29,257 nt of DNA from a virus. Of the stretch, positions 22,798-28,934 are shown piece by piece; positions within the stretch are counted from its first letter, which is position 1, and each line of letters opens with the position of its first letter. The stretch lies in the IMG/VR virus record IMGVR_UViG_3300033991_000174, positions 1-29,257 of that record; one strand, written 5' to 3'. Both the position numbers and the translations under genes were made by a program. The notes beneath the pieces were generated by a model. It worked only from the letters and a program-made list of their open reading frames with translations, was not told the DNA's origin and made no database searches.

Positions 22798-23015
22798 TGA
22801 AAGGCACCTCTGCCTCTTGAATCGCTTAAGACTAAGCCTTTCTCTACGTTGGGAATTTCTGCGAAACCTTCTGGCGCGCAGCTTCTAAGTTCGGCTTGGT
22901 TTATTCGGCATATTGTTTCTGCCATGATGGTGTCGTGGTAGCTTGTTTTCCATATTATTTTGCGTAGAAACTGTCGCACTTTGCCTTTTTCGCTTCTTTC
23001 TCCTCGATGTGTCAT
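22794..23015 (-). CDS. small basic hypothetical protein, first late-strand gene
   Basis: A 73-aa protein beginning with a basic N-terminus (MTHRGERSEKGKVRQFLRKIIWK), then 'HDTIMAETICRINQAELRSCAPEGFAEIPNVEKGLVLSDSRG'. It is the promoter-proximal gene of the leftward strand, facing the divergent intergenic region 23016-23252. An AT-rich TTTTAAGAC element on the minus strand near 23090-23100 could be its TATA box. No family is recognised. Confidence 0.55.
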   Translation of the reverse strand: MTHRGERSEKGKVRQFLRKIIWKTSYHDTIMAETICRINQAELRSCAPEGFAEIPNVEKGLVLSDSRGRGAFQ

Positions 23016-23111
23016 ACTAAGTTCGCTCGCTTTCTTTTGTTGGAAAGGGCGATTGAGAAACTTTCAGTGATTGGTTATATGGTGTCGTATGTCTTAAAAG
23101 CTTTGCTATTC

Positions 23112-23149
23112 GGTGATGCTGGTGATATGGACTTTACCGTGCTGGTGAG
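23112..23149. repeat. direct repeats TGCTGGTGA in the divergent promoter region
   Basis: TGCTGGTGA occurs at 23117-23125 and 23140-23148, spaced 23 bases centre to centre (about two helical turns), and GGTGAT also at 23112-23117. A related inverted copy (CACATCAC) lies near 23172-23179. The rest of the 237-base gap 23016-23252 holds the two divergent promoters. An operator for the adjacent ribbon-helix-helix regulator is the leading idea; an origin is an alternative. Confidence 0.4.
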
Positions 23150-23204
23150 GGCAGTATTACCGTTTGCCTAGCACATCACGACTAAAAGAAAAGTGTTAAG
23201 AGAG

Positions 23205-23214
23205 TTTTAAATAC
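23205..23214 (+). promoter_or_regulatory. TATA box for the early plus-strand operon
   Basis: TTTTAAATAC preceded by the purine-rich AAGAGAG (BRE-like). The expected start is near 23232-23238, just before AGAGG (23239-23243) and ATG 23253. Confidence 0.6.
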
Positions 23215-23252
23215 TAGTTGTGTGTATCTGTAACCGTTAGAGGCTTGGCGGA

Positions 23253-23399
23253 ATGACTGAAGACAAAGTTGTCGGTGTACGTGTTGATTGCAAACTGATC
23301 CAGCGATTGAAGAAGGAACATCCTGAATGGGAGAAGTTGGACGCTGTGGAAATCGTGGACGTAGCCCTAAGAAGCTACTTGGAAGGAGAGAAAACCTAG
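23253..23399 (+). CDS. ribbon-helix-helix (CopG/MetJ-like) regulator, 48 aa
   Basis: An open frame from ATG 23253 to TAG 23397-23399. The product reads VVGVRVDCKLIQRLKKEHPEW (a beta strand then helix 1) and AVEIVDVALRSYLEGE (helix 2), the length and order of an RHH dimeric DNA-binding protein. It is the first gene of the rightward early operon, directly downstream of a TATA box and next to repeats at 23117-23148, which it may bind as autorepressor. The next gene starts at 23400 with no gap. Confidence 0.75.
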   Translation: MTEDKVVGVRVDCKLIQRLKKEHPEWEKLDAVEIVDVALRSYLEGEKT

Positions 23400-23699
23400 A
23401 TGAAAGCAAACCTTTCCAGAGAACAAGTAAAGAACTTGTTGGTTTTGGCTAAGGATACAAGTGATAAAGATTGGCAACTCATCTCTTATCTTGTCGCTAC
23501 TGGTCAGCGGTTAGATCAAGCGGTAGACTTTTTTGGCAGGCTTGGAGAGTCACGCAAAGTGCTTCGTAGATGCTTTATGCAAATGTTAAAGCGGTACAAT
23601 GTTACGGCTCATGCAGCGCGACTTGCTTATGCACAAGAATTACACGCGATTGGAGTACACCAAAAAATAATAATAAGGCTCATAGGAGACCAAACTTAA
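23400..23699 (+). CDS. mini tyrosine-recombinase-like protein lacking the tyrosine
   Basis: A 99-aa protein. 'ISYLVATGQRLDQAVDF' (28-44) aligns with the box I ATGxR motif of tyrosine recombinases (R37). 'TAHAARLAYAQELHAIGVHQKIIIRLIGDQT' (69-99) aligns position by position with box II (H71-x-x-R74, then GV...I..LLG-H), with D97 in place of the usual His. The protein ends exactly where the strand carrying the nucleophilic Tyr should begin. It could be a regulatory or excision-factor-like derivative, a partner of the integrase at 24537, or a domesticated fragment. The start follows the RHH stop directly and the stop overlaps the next ATG. Confidence 0.6.
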   Translation: MKANLSREQVKNLLVLAKDTSDKDWQLISYLVATGQRLDQAVDFFGRLGESRKVLRRCFMQMLKRYNVTAHAARLAYAQELHAIGVHQKIIIRLIGDQT

Positions 23700-23842
23700 T
23701 GACTGAAGTTGAAACTCCTGAATCTTTAAGGCGGAAAATAGAAGAAGGAATTCTCTATTTAGAAGTCACAGGTAAAAAATCCGTAAGCCTGAAAACTTCT
23801 AAGAAAGAGAAAGAATGGCTGAAAAGGATGGAGCTAAGATGA
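23699..23842 (+). CDS. small charged hypothetical protein (47 aa)
   Basis: ATG 23699 overlaps the preceding TAA (TAATG). A helical, Lys/Glu-rich product (PESLRRKIEEGILYLEVTGKKSVSLKTSKKEKEWLKRME). The stop overlaps the next start (ATGA). No family is recognised; coupling to both neighbours is the main evidence. Confidence 0.6.
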   Translation: MTEVETPESLRRKIEEGILYLEVTGKKSVSLKTSKKEKEWLKRMELR

Positions 23843-24537
23843 GTGCTAATTCTGATGGTAAAGGTTTACTTAGCGTCCTAAAAGTAAACCATTCACGGCA
23901 AAAAGGCAAGTTAGGAAAGGTTAACGATCATAATAAGTTAATTCAAATGTGGAATGATGGTTTTTCAGCGAGAGAAATAGCTAAAGAGTTTGGTGTGTCT
24001 CGTTTTACGATTTACAATAAAGCACATATTCTTGCGTTGCCGAGAAGGAAACAACCTACGAAGCGACTATTTGCCCAGTACGAGGCGAGACGCGAATATA
24101 GCGAAACTAAAGTTTTTGCAGTTTTAAATGCCAATGGTGGTTCAATTAAGACACAACAATTAAAGAAACTTGTTTGCAATGGCGTTATTCAAAGAATGAT
24201 TCGTGAACAAAAAATTATTTCCGTAGAAATGACATTAAAACGAAACGTAGGAGATTACAAGCGTTTTTCACATCTGGAAATTTTTAAAGAAGGCTATTTT
24301 CCGTATAGATGGATTTGCCGAGATAAAACCGCACTCGTAAGGTTAATGCAAAAAGCTCTTAAAAAACCCAAAACTGTTACTTTACAACGGATTTTACGAA
24401 GTTTTCTAAGAAAGCATTTGACCGATGCAGAACTATTCGCTGTTTATTGGAAACTTGGTATTCGTTCTCTTGCCAAATCTCAAGTTAAAAGCACTATTCA
24501 AATTGACGGAATTGTAATGGCTCGGAGGACAAGCTAA
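23839..24537 (+). CDS. HTH DNA-binding protein upstream of integrase
   Basis: ATG 23839 (ATGA overlap, GGAG just upstream) is preferred over ATG 23815, giving 232 aa. Residues 33-58 (KLIQMWNDGFSAREIAKEFGVSRFTIYNKA) are a clear resolvase/Hin-type HTH. A second region (VFAVLNANGGSIKTQQLKKLVCNGVIQRMIREQKIISVEM, about 91-130) could be a winged helix. The C-terminal half is basic. It probably regulates or assists site-specific recombination; its stop overlaps the integrase start (TAATG). Confidence 0.65.
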   Translation: MSANSDGKGLLSVLKVNHSRQKGKLGKVNDHNKLIQMWNDGFSAREIAKEFGVSRFTIYNKAHILALPRRKQPTKRLFAQYEARREYSETKVFAVLNANGGSIKTQQLKKLVCNGVIQRMIREQKIISVEMTLKRNVGDYKRFSHLEIFKEGYFPYRWICRDKTALVRLMQKALKKPKTVTLQRILRSFLRKHLTDAELFAVYWKLGIRSLAKSQVKSTIQIDGIVMARRTS

Positions 24538-25529
24538 TGCAGAAACACTTTAACCCATCTCTCTCTCCCCCCTGGGTTCAGAAGTGGAACTCAAACACAA
24601 GGGTTAAAGCAAGAATTAGAGTAACGGTTTCTTTCGCCATGACTAACGGGGGTTTCCATCAGCACGGCAGCGGCGAAGCAATCATCATAAGCAGAACAGA
24701 CGTTGAATACGTGCATGATTGGGCGTGGAAAAACGCTTCGCTCAGAGACTTCCTGATTATTAGGCTTCCAATGAAAATTGGCTTGCGCACCTTTGAAATC
24801 AGCACTTTACGTGCGGAATTTATTAACTTTGAAAATCGCAGGTTCCAGGTTTTAGACAGCAAGAAACACAAGTATTATCCTTTGTTGTTTGACCGAATCA
24901 CGCTTGACTTAATCATTGAATTATTGGGCGGTCGAAGAGAAGGCTACGTTTTGCCCCATATGAAGAATTGGGAGCCTTGGAAGAATCAGCCACTAAGCAA
25001 AGTCACAATTTGGAAAATAACTAGGCGCATTGCAAGATTGTCAGGAATCAAAAACTGGGAAGAGCACACGCCTCGGCTTGGTCGCCACTATTTCGTTTGC
25101 AAATGGCTCAAGGATATGAAGATGCCAGGCAGTAAGAAAACGGTTATCGGTTTACAACGGTATGTGAGGCACATTAACCCAGGTTCCATGTTCTTCTATA
25201 CTCGGAGGCTTTACTTTATTGAAGATTTGGATGAGGAATTTAGCAGTGAAGAGAGGCAGCCGTTTGCAGACCCCGAAACAGCACGGGGAAATCTTGCATC
25301 CGAAGTTCCTAAAGCGCAATTGGGTGTTTCATACCCTCTGGGTTCCCATGGACAGCTAGGGGATATAAGGAGTGTCCATCAAGTACCCCCGCCCTGCGGG
25401 ACAACAATCTGCAACGGCTGTTCTAACCTAGCTCTTTGTCAAAGTTGGACAGGGAAAAGTGTGCCTCTGCCCAGCTGCGTTTCTGTTTGCCGATTTAAAA
25501 CAATCAAAAAGGAAGTGATGGAAAAATGA
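24537..25529 (+). CDS. int: tyrosine recombinase / integrase
   Basis: A 330-aa protein. Catalytic pattern: R84 in IGLRTFEISTL (box I), K109/K110 in LDSKKHKYY, R180-x-x-R183-H184 in TPRLGRHYF (box II, where the usual first His is Arg), H212 in YVRHINPG and the nucleophile Y221 in MFFYTR. These carry out integration or excision of the viral genome. The N-terminal 60 residues are probably the arm/core-binding domain. A C-terminal extension (287-318) has six Cys (C287, C292, C295, C301, C314, C318), possibly a metal-binding tail. It overlaps the next gene start (ATGA at 25526). Confidence 0.9.
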   Translation: MQKHFNPSLSPPWVQKWNSNTRVKARIRVTVSFAMTNGGFHQHGSGEAIIISRTDVEYVHDWAWKNASLRDFLIIRLPMKIGLRTFEISTLRAEFINFENRRFQVLDSKKHKYYPLLFDRITLDLIIELLGGRREGYVLPHMKNWEPWKNQPLSKVTIWKITRRIARLSGIKNWEEHTPRLGRHYFVCKWLKDMKMPGSKKTVIGLQRYVRHINPGSMFFYTRRLYFIEDLDEEFSSEERQPFADPETARGNLASEVPKAQLGVSYPLGSHGQLGDIRSVHQVPPPCGTTICNGCSNLALCQSWTGKSVPLPSCVSVCRFKTIKKEVMEK

Positions 25530-25690
25530 AGCGTTATTTGAATCTATATGATCAAGCTGCTAAAGGCTATAGTCAAGCTTGTCAAGGAGGCCTTTCTTCT
25601 GAAAGGCGAATGTGGAAAAAGCGGTTACAATGGCTTGACAGAAAGCTAACGGAGTCCGGAGAACTGTACTTAGAAAAGGAGGTTTTTTAA
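25526..25690 (+). CDS. small basic hypothetical protein (54 aa)
   Basis: ATG 25526 overlaps the integrase stop. A helical product with 'YLNLYDQAAKGYSQACQGGLSSERRMWKKRLQWLDRKLTE'. The TAA overlaps the next ATG (TAATG). No family is recognised. Confidence 0.6.
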   Translation: MKRYLNLYDQAAKGYSQACQGGLSSERRMWKKRLQWLDRKLTESGELYLEKEVF

Positions 25691-25845
25691 TGGTTCAATG
25701 TGCTAGTTGTCCAAATTTGACTAGGGCAACGCGGTACTGCAGTTTCTACAGGGCAACTTTAGCCGTAAACGAAATTCATCGCGAGGTCGCATGCGAGGGG
25801 CATCCGTATTCGAGAAAGAGGAAGGTGGAGGCTGTGCAAAAATGA
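25690..25845 (+). CDS. cysteine-containing mini-protein (51 aa)
   Basis: ATG 25690 is coupled to the preceding stop, with GGAGG just upstream. CASC (C4, C7), C17 and a later C-x-G-H give a possible zinc site; the end is basic (SRKRKVE). Stop TGA overlaps ATG 25842. No family is recognised. Confidence 0.55.
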   Translation: MVQCASCPNLTRATRYCSFYRATLAVNEIHREVACEGHPYSRKRKVEAVQK

Positions 25846-26045
25846 AAATACCGGAAAGTATGGTTGACATCTTAGAAAAAAAACTAAAGAAAAACTTAGG
25901 CAACAAACGATACGGCAAGCGTGCCACTTGGGAGTTTTTCAACGCATCAGTTCAACATATTCAACATTGCAAGAATCCAGATTGCCACGTTAAAAAACTT
26001 CTGAATATTTGGTGTGAAGAGAAAAGGGAAGCGACACAGAAATGA
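25842..26045 (+). CDS. small hypothetical protein (67 aa) with CxxxxC-H motif
   Basis: ATG 25842 overlaps the preceding stop; longer in-frame starts upstream would run through the neighbouring gene. A helical N-terminus (MKIPESMVDILEKKLKKNLG), then 'WEFFNASVQHIQHCKNPDCHVKKLLNIWCEE', with Cys/His residues suitable for a metal site. No family is recognised. Confidence 0.6.
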   Translation: MKIPESMVDILEKKLKKNLGNKRYGKRATWEFFNASVQHIQHCKNPDCHVKKLLNIWCEEKREATQK

Positions 26046-26245
26046 AAGAGTCTAATCGCAGGTTGTTTGAACAGTCTAAGTTTGTTGCGTTTCGCACTCT
26101 CGCAGAAGCCATACCTTTCAATGAAGAGGCTTTGGAGTTGATTTGTAGTTGCCTAAACTTCTATGTGGAATTTCTCACGCGTTCTGGTAAAACGGAGCGG
26201 GAGATTGAGAGGGTTTTGGCTTTGCACAAACTAGAGGAGACATAG
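26042..26245 (+). CDS. small helical hypothetical protein (67 aa)
   Basis: ATG 26042 overlaps the preceding TGA. A helix-rich product (FVAFRTLAEAIPFNEEALELICSCLNFYVEFLTRSGKTEREIERVLALHK). No family is recognised; it may be an interaction protein. Confidence 0.6.
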   Translation: MKESNRRLFEQSKFVAFRTLAEAIPFNEEALELICSCLNFYVEFLTRSGKTEREIERVLALHKLEET

Positions 26246-26248
26246 AAA

Positions 26249-26572
26249 ATGGAAAAATATTGGTGTGAACTTTGTGGAGTAAGAACTCAAGTTACTAAGG
26301 AAAATTGTGTTCAATGCGATAAAGATGCATGCATGCCTAAAGATTCATGGTATGACTGCACAGCACGCAAACCGTATGTTATGCCGATAACCGAAGCTAT
26401 CCACGGTTTAAAATGGTGGCTTAAACTATTATGGACTGATACAATCGAATTTCCATATTACTTAGTTTCTGAATTGTTCAAAAGATTAGGGCAAACATGG
26501 GGTTTTTCAATTTATATTAAGGATGGTAAGGTCGTAGAACGAAAATTACATATCGGTTTGAAGGAGGCTTAG
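26249..26572 (+). CDS. zinc-finger-like hypothetical protein (107 aa)
   Basis: The N-terminal 30 residues contain CELCG, CVQCDKDAC and a later C, a compact Cys cluster (two CxxC pairs). The rest is amphipathic and Trp/Leu-rich (ITEAIHGLKWWLKLLWTDTIEFPYYLVSELFKRL), then a short beta hairpin with basic residues. It could associate with membranes or proteins; no family. Confidence 0.6.
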   Translation: MEKYWCELCGVRTQVTKENCVQCDKDACMPKDSWYDCTARKPYVMPITEAIHGLKWWLKLLWTDTIEFPYYLVSELFKRLGQTWGFSIYIKDGKVVERKLHIGLKEA

Positions 26573-26575
26573 AAA

Positions 26576-26917
26576 ATGCCATTGCTCGGATTCACCAAAC
26601 TTAAGGAAAAATTGCTCGATGGAACAAAGACTCAAACAATCCGTAAACCAAGAAAAATCCGAATCAAAGAAGGCGACAAACTCTTCATCTATTGGAAGTT
26701 GCGAACTAAAGAATGCGAGAAGCTAGGAGAAGCAATCGTTACAAAAGTAGAGACAAAAAGATTAGCAAATGTCAATAATGAAGATGCTGTAAAAGACGGA
26801 TTTAGAGACTTACGGAATTTTCTTGAATTGTTCCGAATGATGCATCCTAAAGCGAAGCCGACGGATTGGTTTGACATAATCACTTTTGAATGGACAAAAA
26901 AGGAATGGGAGGCTTAG
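26576..26917 (+). CDS. ASCH-domain (PUA-like) protein
   Basis: A 113-aa protein with the ASCH pattern: 'FTKLKEKLLDGTKTQTIRKPRKIRIKEGDKLFIYWKLRTKECEKLGEAIVTKVETKRL' (GxKTxTIR and GD.L..Y), then 'EDAVKDGFRDLRNFLELFR' and 'WFDIITFEWT'. ASCH domains bind RNA or modified nucleotides and some have nuclease or amidohydrolase activity; phages often carry them. The length is that of a single domain. A role against host nucleic-acid sensing or in RNA metabolism is possible. Confidence 0.8.
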   Translation: MPLLGFTKLKEKLLDGTKTQTIRKPRKIRIKEGDKLFIYWKLRTKECEKLGEAIVTKVETKRLANVNNEDAVKDGFRDLRNFLELFRMMHPKAKPTDWFDIITFEWTKKEWEA

Positions 26918-26920
26918 GGC

Positions 26921-27157
26921 ATGGTTCTTTGTCATCTACATTTTGATGCGAGCAAATGTTTCTGGAAACAAGACATTAAGAAACCAATTCAAAAGCAAAT
27001 AGAATTTTGTGTAAACATGAAGTGTCCTCATGGTTCAATTAGTGAACGTCCACTCGCAAACGGAAAAACTGCTAGTTTTGTTACTTGTGACCTAACTTGG
27101 AATCCTATGAGTTGGAAACCTACGACAAATGAAGAAAGAGAGGAAATGGAGGTTTAG
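26921..27157 (+). CDS. cysteine-rich hypothetical protein (78 aa)
   Basis: Starts 3 bases after the ASCH stop, with GGAGG upstream. Cysteines at 'LCHLHFDASKC', 'EFCVNMKCPHG' and 'VTCDLTW' could form one or two metal sites. A beta-rich middle contains 'GKTASFVTCDLTWNPMSW'. No family is recognised. Confidence 0.6.
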   Translation: MVLCHLHFDASKCFWKQDIKKPIQKQIEFCVNMKCPHGSISERPLANGKTASFVTCDLTWNPMSWKPTTNEEREEMEV

Positions 27158-27160
27158 GGC

Positions 27161-27376
27161 ATGGGCAGTTTTCTTAGTCAAATGTGCCAGACAGCTGAGC
27201 AGACGCTGAAGCAGGGAGTAGAATCGATAAGAATCTACGAGGAAAACCGAATAGAAACTAAAAGGGAAATTTACGGAAGGATTCTGATCCTAGCATTGCA
27301 TGTGGGTTCACGTAAGTTTTGGCTGTTTAAGGATTATGCGCAGGGCAGGTGTTTAGAGGCGAAGTTTGGAAGGTGA
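27161..27376 (+). CDS. small hypothetical protein (71 aa)
   Basis: ATG 27161, GGAGG at 27148-27152. The product is helical at first (AEQTLKQGVESIRIYEENRIETKREIYGRILILALHVGS) and then aromatic (RKFWLFKDYAQGRCLEAKFG). No family is recognised. Confidence 0.6.
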   Translation: MGSFLSQMCQTAEQTLKQGVESIRIYEENRIETKREIYGRILILALHVGSRKFWLFKDYAQGRCLEAKFGR

Positions 27377-27382
27377 AATGCA

Positions 27383-27622
27383 GTGAAGTTGCCAGAAAAA
27401 TGTCCGCATTGTAACTCAAGATTTGGAGAACCCATTAAATATGTTGACGGAAGACCCATGGAAATACCTTATTTAATGATTCGAACTGATTTAGATTTTG
27501 ACAGCGACGATAGATCTTGTACAAGAATAGAGGATCAAATTTTTGAGTGTAGCCATTGTCATACATTGTTTAGAGCGCGTTATGAGTTAGTGGGTTTTGC
27601 AGAACTAAAGGAGGAAAAGTGA
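27383..27622 (+). CDS. zinc-ribbon-like protein (79 aa)
   Basis: GTG 27383 start with GGTGA about 8 bases upstream. CPHCNSRFG (N-terminus) and CSHCHTLF (near residue 60) form a split two-CxxC zinc ribbon, with an acidic loop (DLDFDSDDRSC) between. It probably binds nucleic acid or protein. The stop abuts the next ATG. Confidence 0.7.
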   Translation: MKLPEKCPHCNSRFGEPIKYVDGRPMEIPYLMIRTDLDFDSDDRSCTRIEDQIFECSHCHTLFRARYELVGFAELKEEK

Positions 27623-27799
27623 ATGAAGAAAGAGAAGAAAGCGTTACTATTCGTTGAACATATTGAAAGACACATTCGAACCATGATAGATGAAAAGAAG
27701 CTTCCAAAAGGTTCTAAAGTTTGCTGTAAGATTTGCGGAAAAACCATAGACCAAATAGCGAAAGAACCAGTCTTGCATGAAAGGAGAGATGTTCGATGA
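27623..27799 (+). CDS. small protein with CxxCxxCG-like motif (58 aa)
   Basis: ATG 27623 directly after the TGA of the preceding gene. Basic helical start (MKKEKKALLFVEHIERHIRTMIDEKKL) and then 'VCCKICGKTIDQ', a Cys-rich knuckle. Its stop overlaps ATG 27796. No family is recognised. Confidence 0.6.
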   Translation: MKKEKKALLFVEHIERHIRTMIDEKKLPKGSKVCCKICGKTIDQIAKEPVLHERRDVR

Positions 27800-27912
27800 G
27801 GCGTGAGTGTTATTCGGTTGCGGGTTGGCGTTGGCTCTTGGCTTGTCAACGTAAAGTTAAGAATTGCATGGTTGCTGCGGAGCTGTTCTACATCGCACTA
27901 AAGGAGACATGA
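27796..27912 (+). CDS. very small hypothetical protein (38 aa)
   Basis: ATG 27796 overlaps the preceding stop, with GGAGAG upstream. The product has Cys and Trp residues (ECYSVAGWRWLLACQRKVKNC) and could be a mini metal-binding or membrane-associated peptide. Its small size keeps confidence low. Confidence 0.45.
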   Translation: MRRECYSVAGWRWLLACQRKVKNCMVAAELFYIALKET

Positions 27913-27916
27913 CAAA

Positions 27917-28141
27917 ATGAAGGAAACTAAGCCACGAGGCTATCTTGCTCAAAGAACACAAGTTAGGATGGTTCACATTTCTGAACTGCGCTGCTGGAAA
28001 TGTATGCTACTTCAAAAAGACTTTGCAAAAGCCACTCACAGTTGCCCTAGAAACGTGTTCAAAGACACAGAGCTTTACCCCGATTTTTTCGCTGAGAAAT
28101 GCAGTTTGTTCACGACGACAAAGAAAGGAGAAAGAGACTAA
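27917..28141 (+). CDS. cysteine-containing hypothetical protein (74 aa)
   Basis: ATG 27917, GGAG upstream. 'MVHISELRCWKCMLLQKDF' (CxxC), then single Cys residues in 'HSCPRNVF' and 'AEKCSLF', giving a probable zinc site. The stop TAA overlaps the next ATG (TAATG at 28141). No family is recognised. Confidence 0.6.
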   Translation: MKETKPRGYLAQRTQVRMVHISELRCWKCMLLQKDFAKATHSCPRNVFKDTELYPDFFAEKCSLFTTTKKGERD

Positions 28142-28581
28142 TGACGCATAGAGAAATTTTGGATAAGCTTAGAAACATTGAAGACCGATTGGAAAAGCTA
28201 GAGAGGGCGAAGCAGAAACGCAATTTGCCTTTTAACGCTTGCATTCCACCATTGAGCTTGTGTAGGGACATAGTTAAAACGTATGATAGCCGTGAGTTAG
28301 GAAATTTCGACTTTCAAATGCAACAGTTAGCGGATTACTATGGTATAAACCGAATGGATAATCGGCATAATCCTGAAAGAGTGCCTGAAAAAGCTATTGC
28401 ATGTTACCATCGTTTTGAACAAACCGCTTTCTATAAAACATCTAACGCTAATCTTGAAACTGTTTTGCATGAGTTTTTTCATCATCTTTACACAAACAAT
28501 GTAGTGTGCTTAGGTGAAGAAAGCGAGGAGAAGTTAGCTGACCGTTTTAGCCAAATTGTGATGAAAAGGGGGAGGGATTGA
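28141..28581 (+). CDS. HExxH metallopeptidase-like protein
   Basis: The frame is open to 28099, but ATG 28141 follows the preceding stop directly and has AAGGAG upstream; it gives 146 aa. An N-terminal coiled-coil-like helix (residues 4-25) is followed by 'LCRDIVKTYDS' and 'VPEKAIACYHRF....TSNANLETVLHEFFHHLYTN' with HEFFH at 110-114. A downstream acidic helix (GEESEEKLADRF, 125-136) offers a third ligand. This is the zincin arrangement of small IrrE/ImmA- or minigluzincin-like proteins, which may cleave repressors or host proteins. The substrate is unknown. Confidence 0.7.
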   Translation: MTHREILDKLRNIEDRLEKLERAKQKRNLPFNACIPPLSLCRDIVKTYDSRELGNFDFQMQQLADYYGINRMDNRHNPERVPEKAIACYHRFEQTAFYKTSNANLETVLHEFFHHLYTNNVVCLGEESEEKLADRFSQIVMKRGRD

Positions 28582-28582
28582 A

Positions 28583-28756
28583 ATGGCTCAGACAGAATTT
28601 TCTTTACCGAAAGAACATTCATTAAGAAAACTTAGAATAAAGTGGTTCTTGGAAGATTTGCATGATTTATTGTTTCCTTCTCAAAAGCATCTGAAATGTT
28701 GGTTCATCAGAAAACTCTACCATGATATGTGGTGGCTCAAGGAAGCGACACCATGA
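28583..28756 (+). CDS. small basic hypothetical protein (57 aa)
   Basis: ATG 28583, GGGGGAGGG upstream. The product is Trp/His/Leu-rich and basic (LRKLRIKWFLEDLHDLLFPSQKHLKCWFIRKLYHDMWWLK), and may be a nucleic-acid- or membrane-associated helix. Its stop overlaps ATG 28753. No family is recognised. Confidence 0.6.
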   Translation: MAQTEFSLPKEHSLRKLRIKWFLEDLHDLLFPSQKHLKCWFIRKLYHDMWWLKEATP

Positions 28757-28899
28757 AGCGAGAATTCTATAAACATAGACGTTTGAATTTCGTTAGCGGT
28801 TGGAAAAGCAAAGCCGATGTAGATAGAGAACTTTCATTTGAAGAAGCGGCACAGAAAGAGGGACAGAAGAAACTAATGGAACTTTTGGAGATGGAGTAG
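28753..28899 (+). CDS. small charged hypothetical protein (48 aa)
   Basis: ATG 28753 (ATGA overlap). Basic start (KREFYKHRRLNFVSGWKSK) and acidic helical end (DRELSFEEAAQKEGQKKLMELLEME). No family is recognised. Confidence 0.55.
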   Translation: MKREFYKHRRLNFVSGWKSKADVDRELSFEEAAQKEGQKKLMELLEME

Positions 28900-28934
28900 A
28901 ATGGCTCAGACACCACTAAGCGAGGTTTTCTTTG

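Noticed and set aside
23216-23260. Possible tRNA-like or att sequence near the early promoter
   Set aside because: The segment does not fold into a cloverleaf and is accounted for by the leader and ribosome-binding site of the RHH gene.
27580-27849. Leftward open frame in the small-gene cassette
   Set aside because: It opposes three tightly coupled plus-strand genes with Cys motifs and SD sites, and lacks its own signals.
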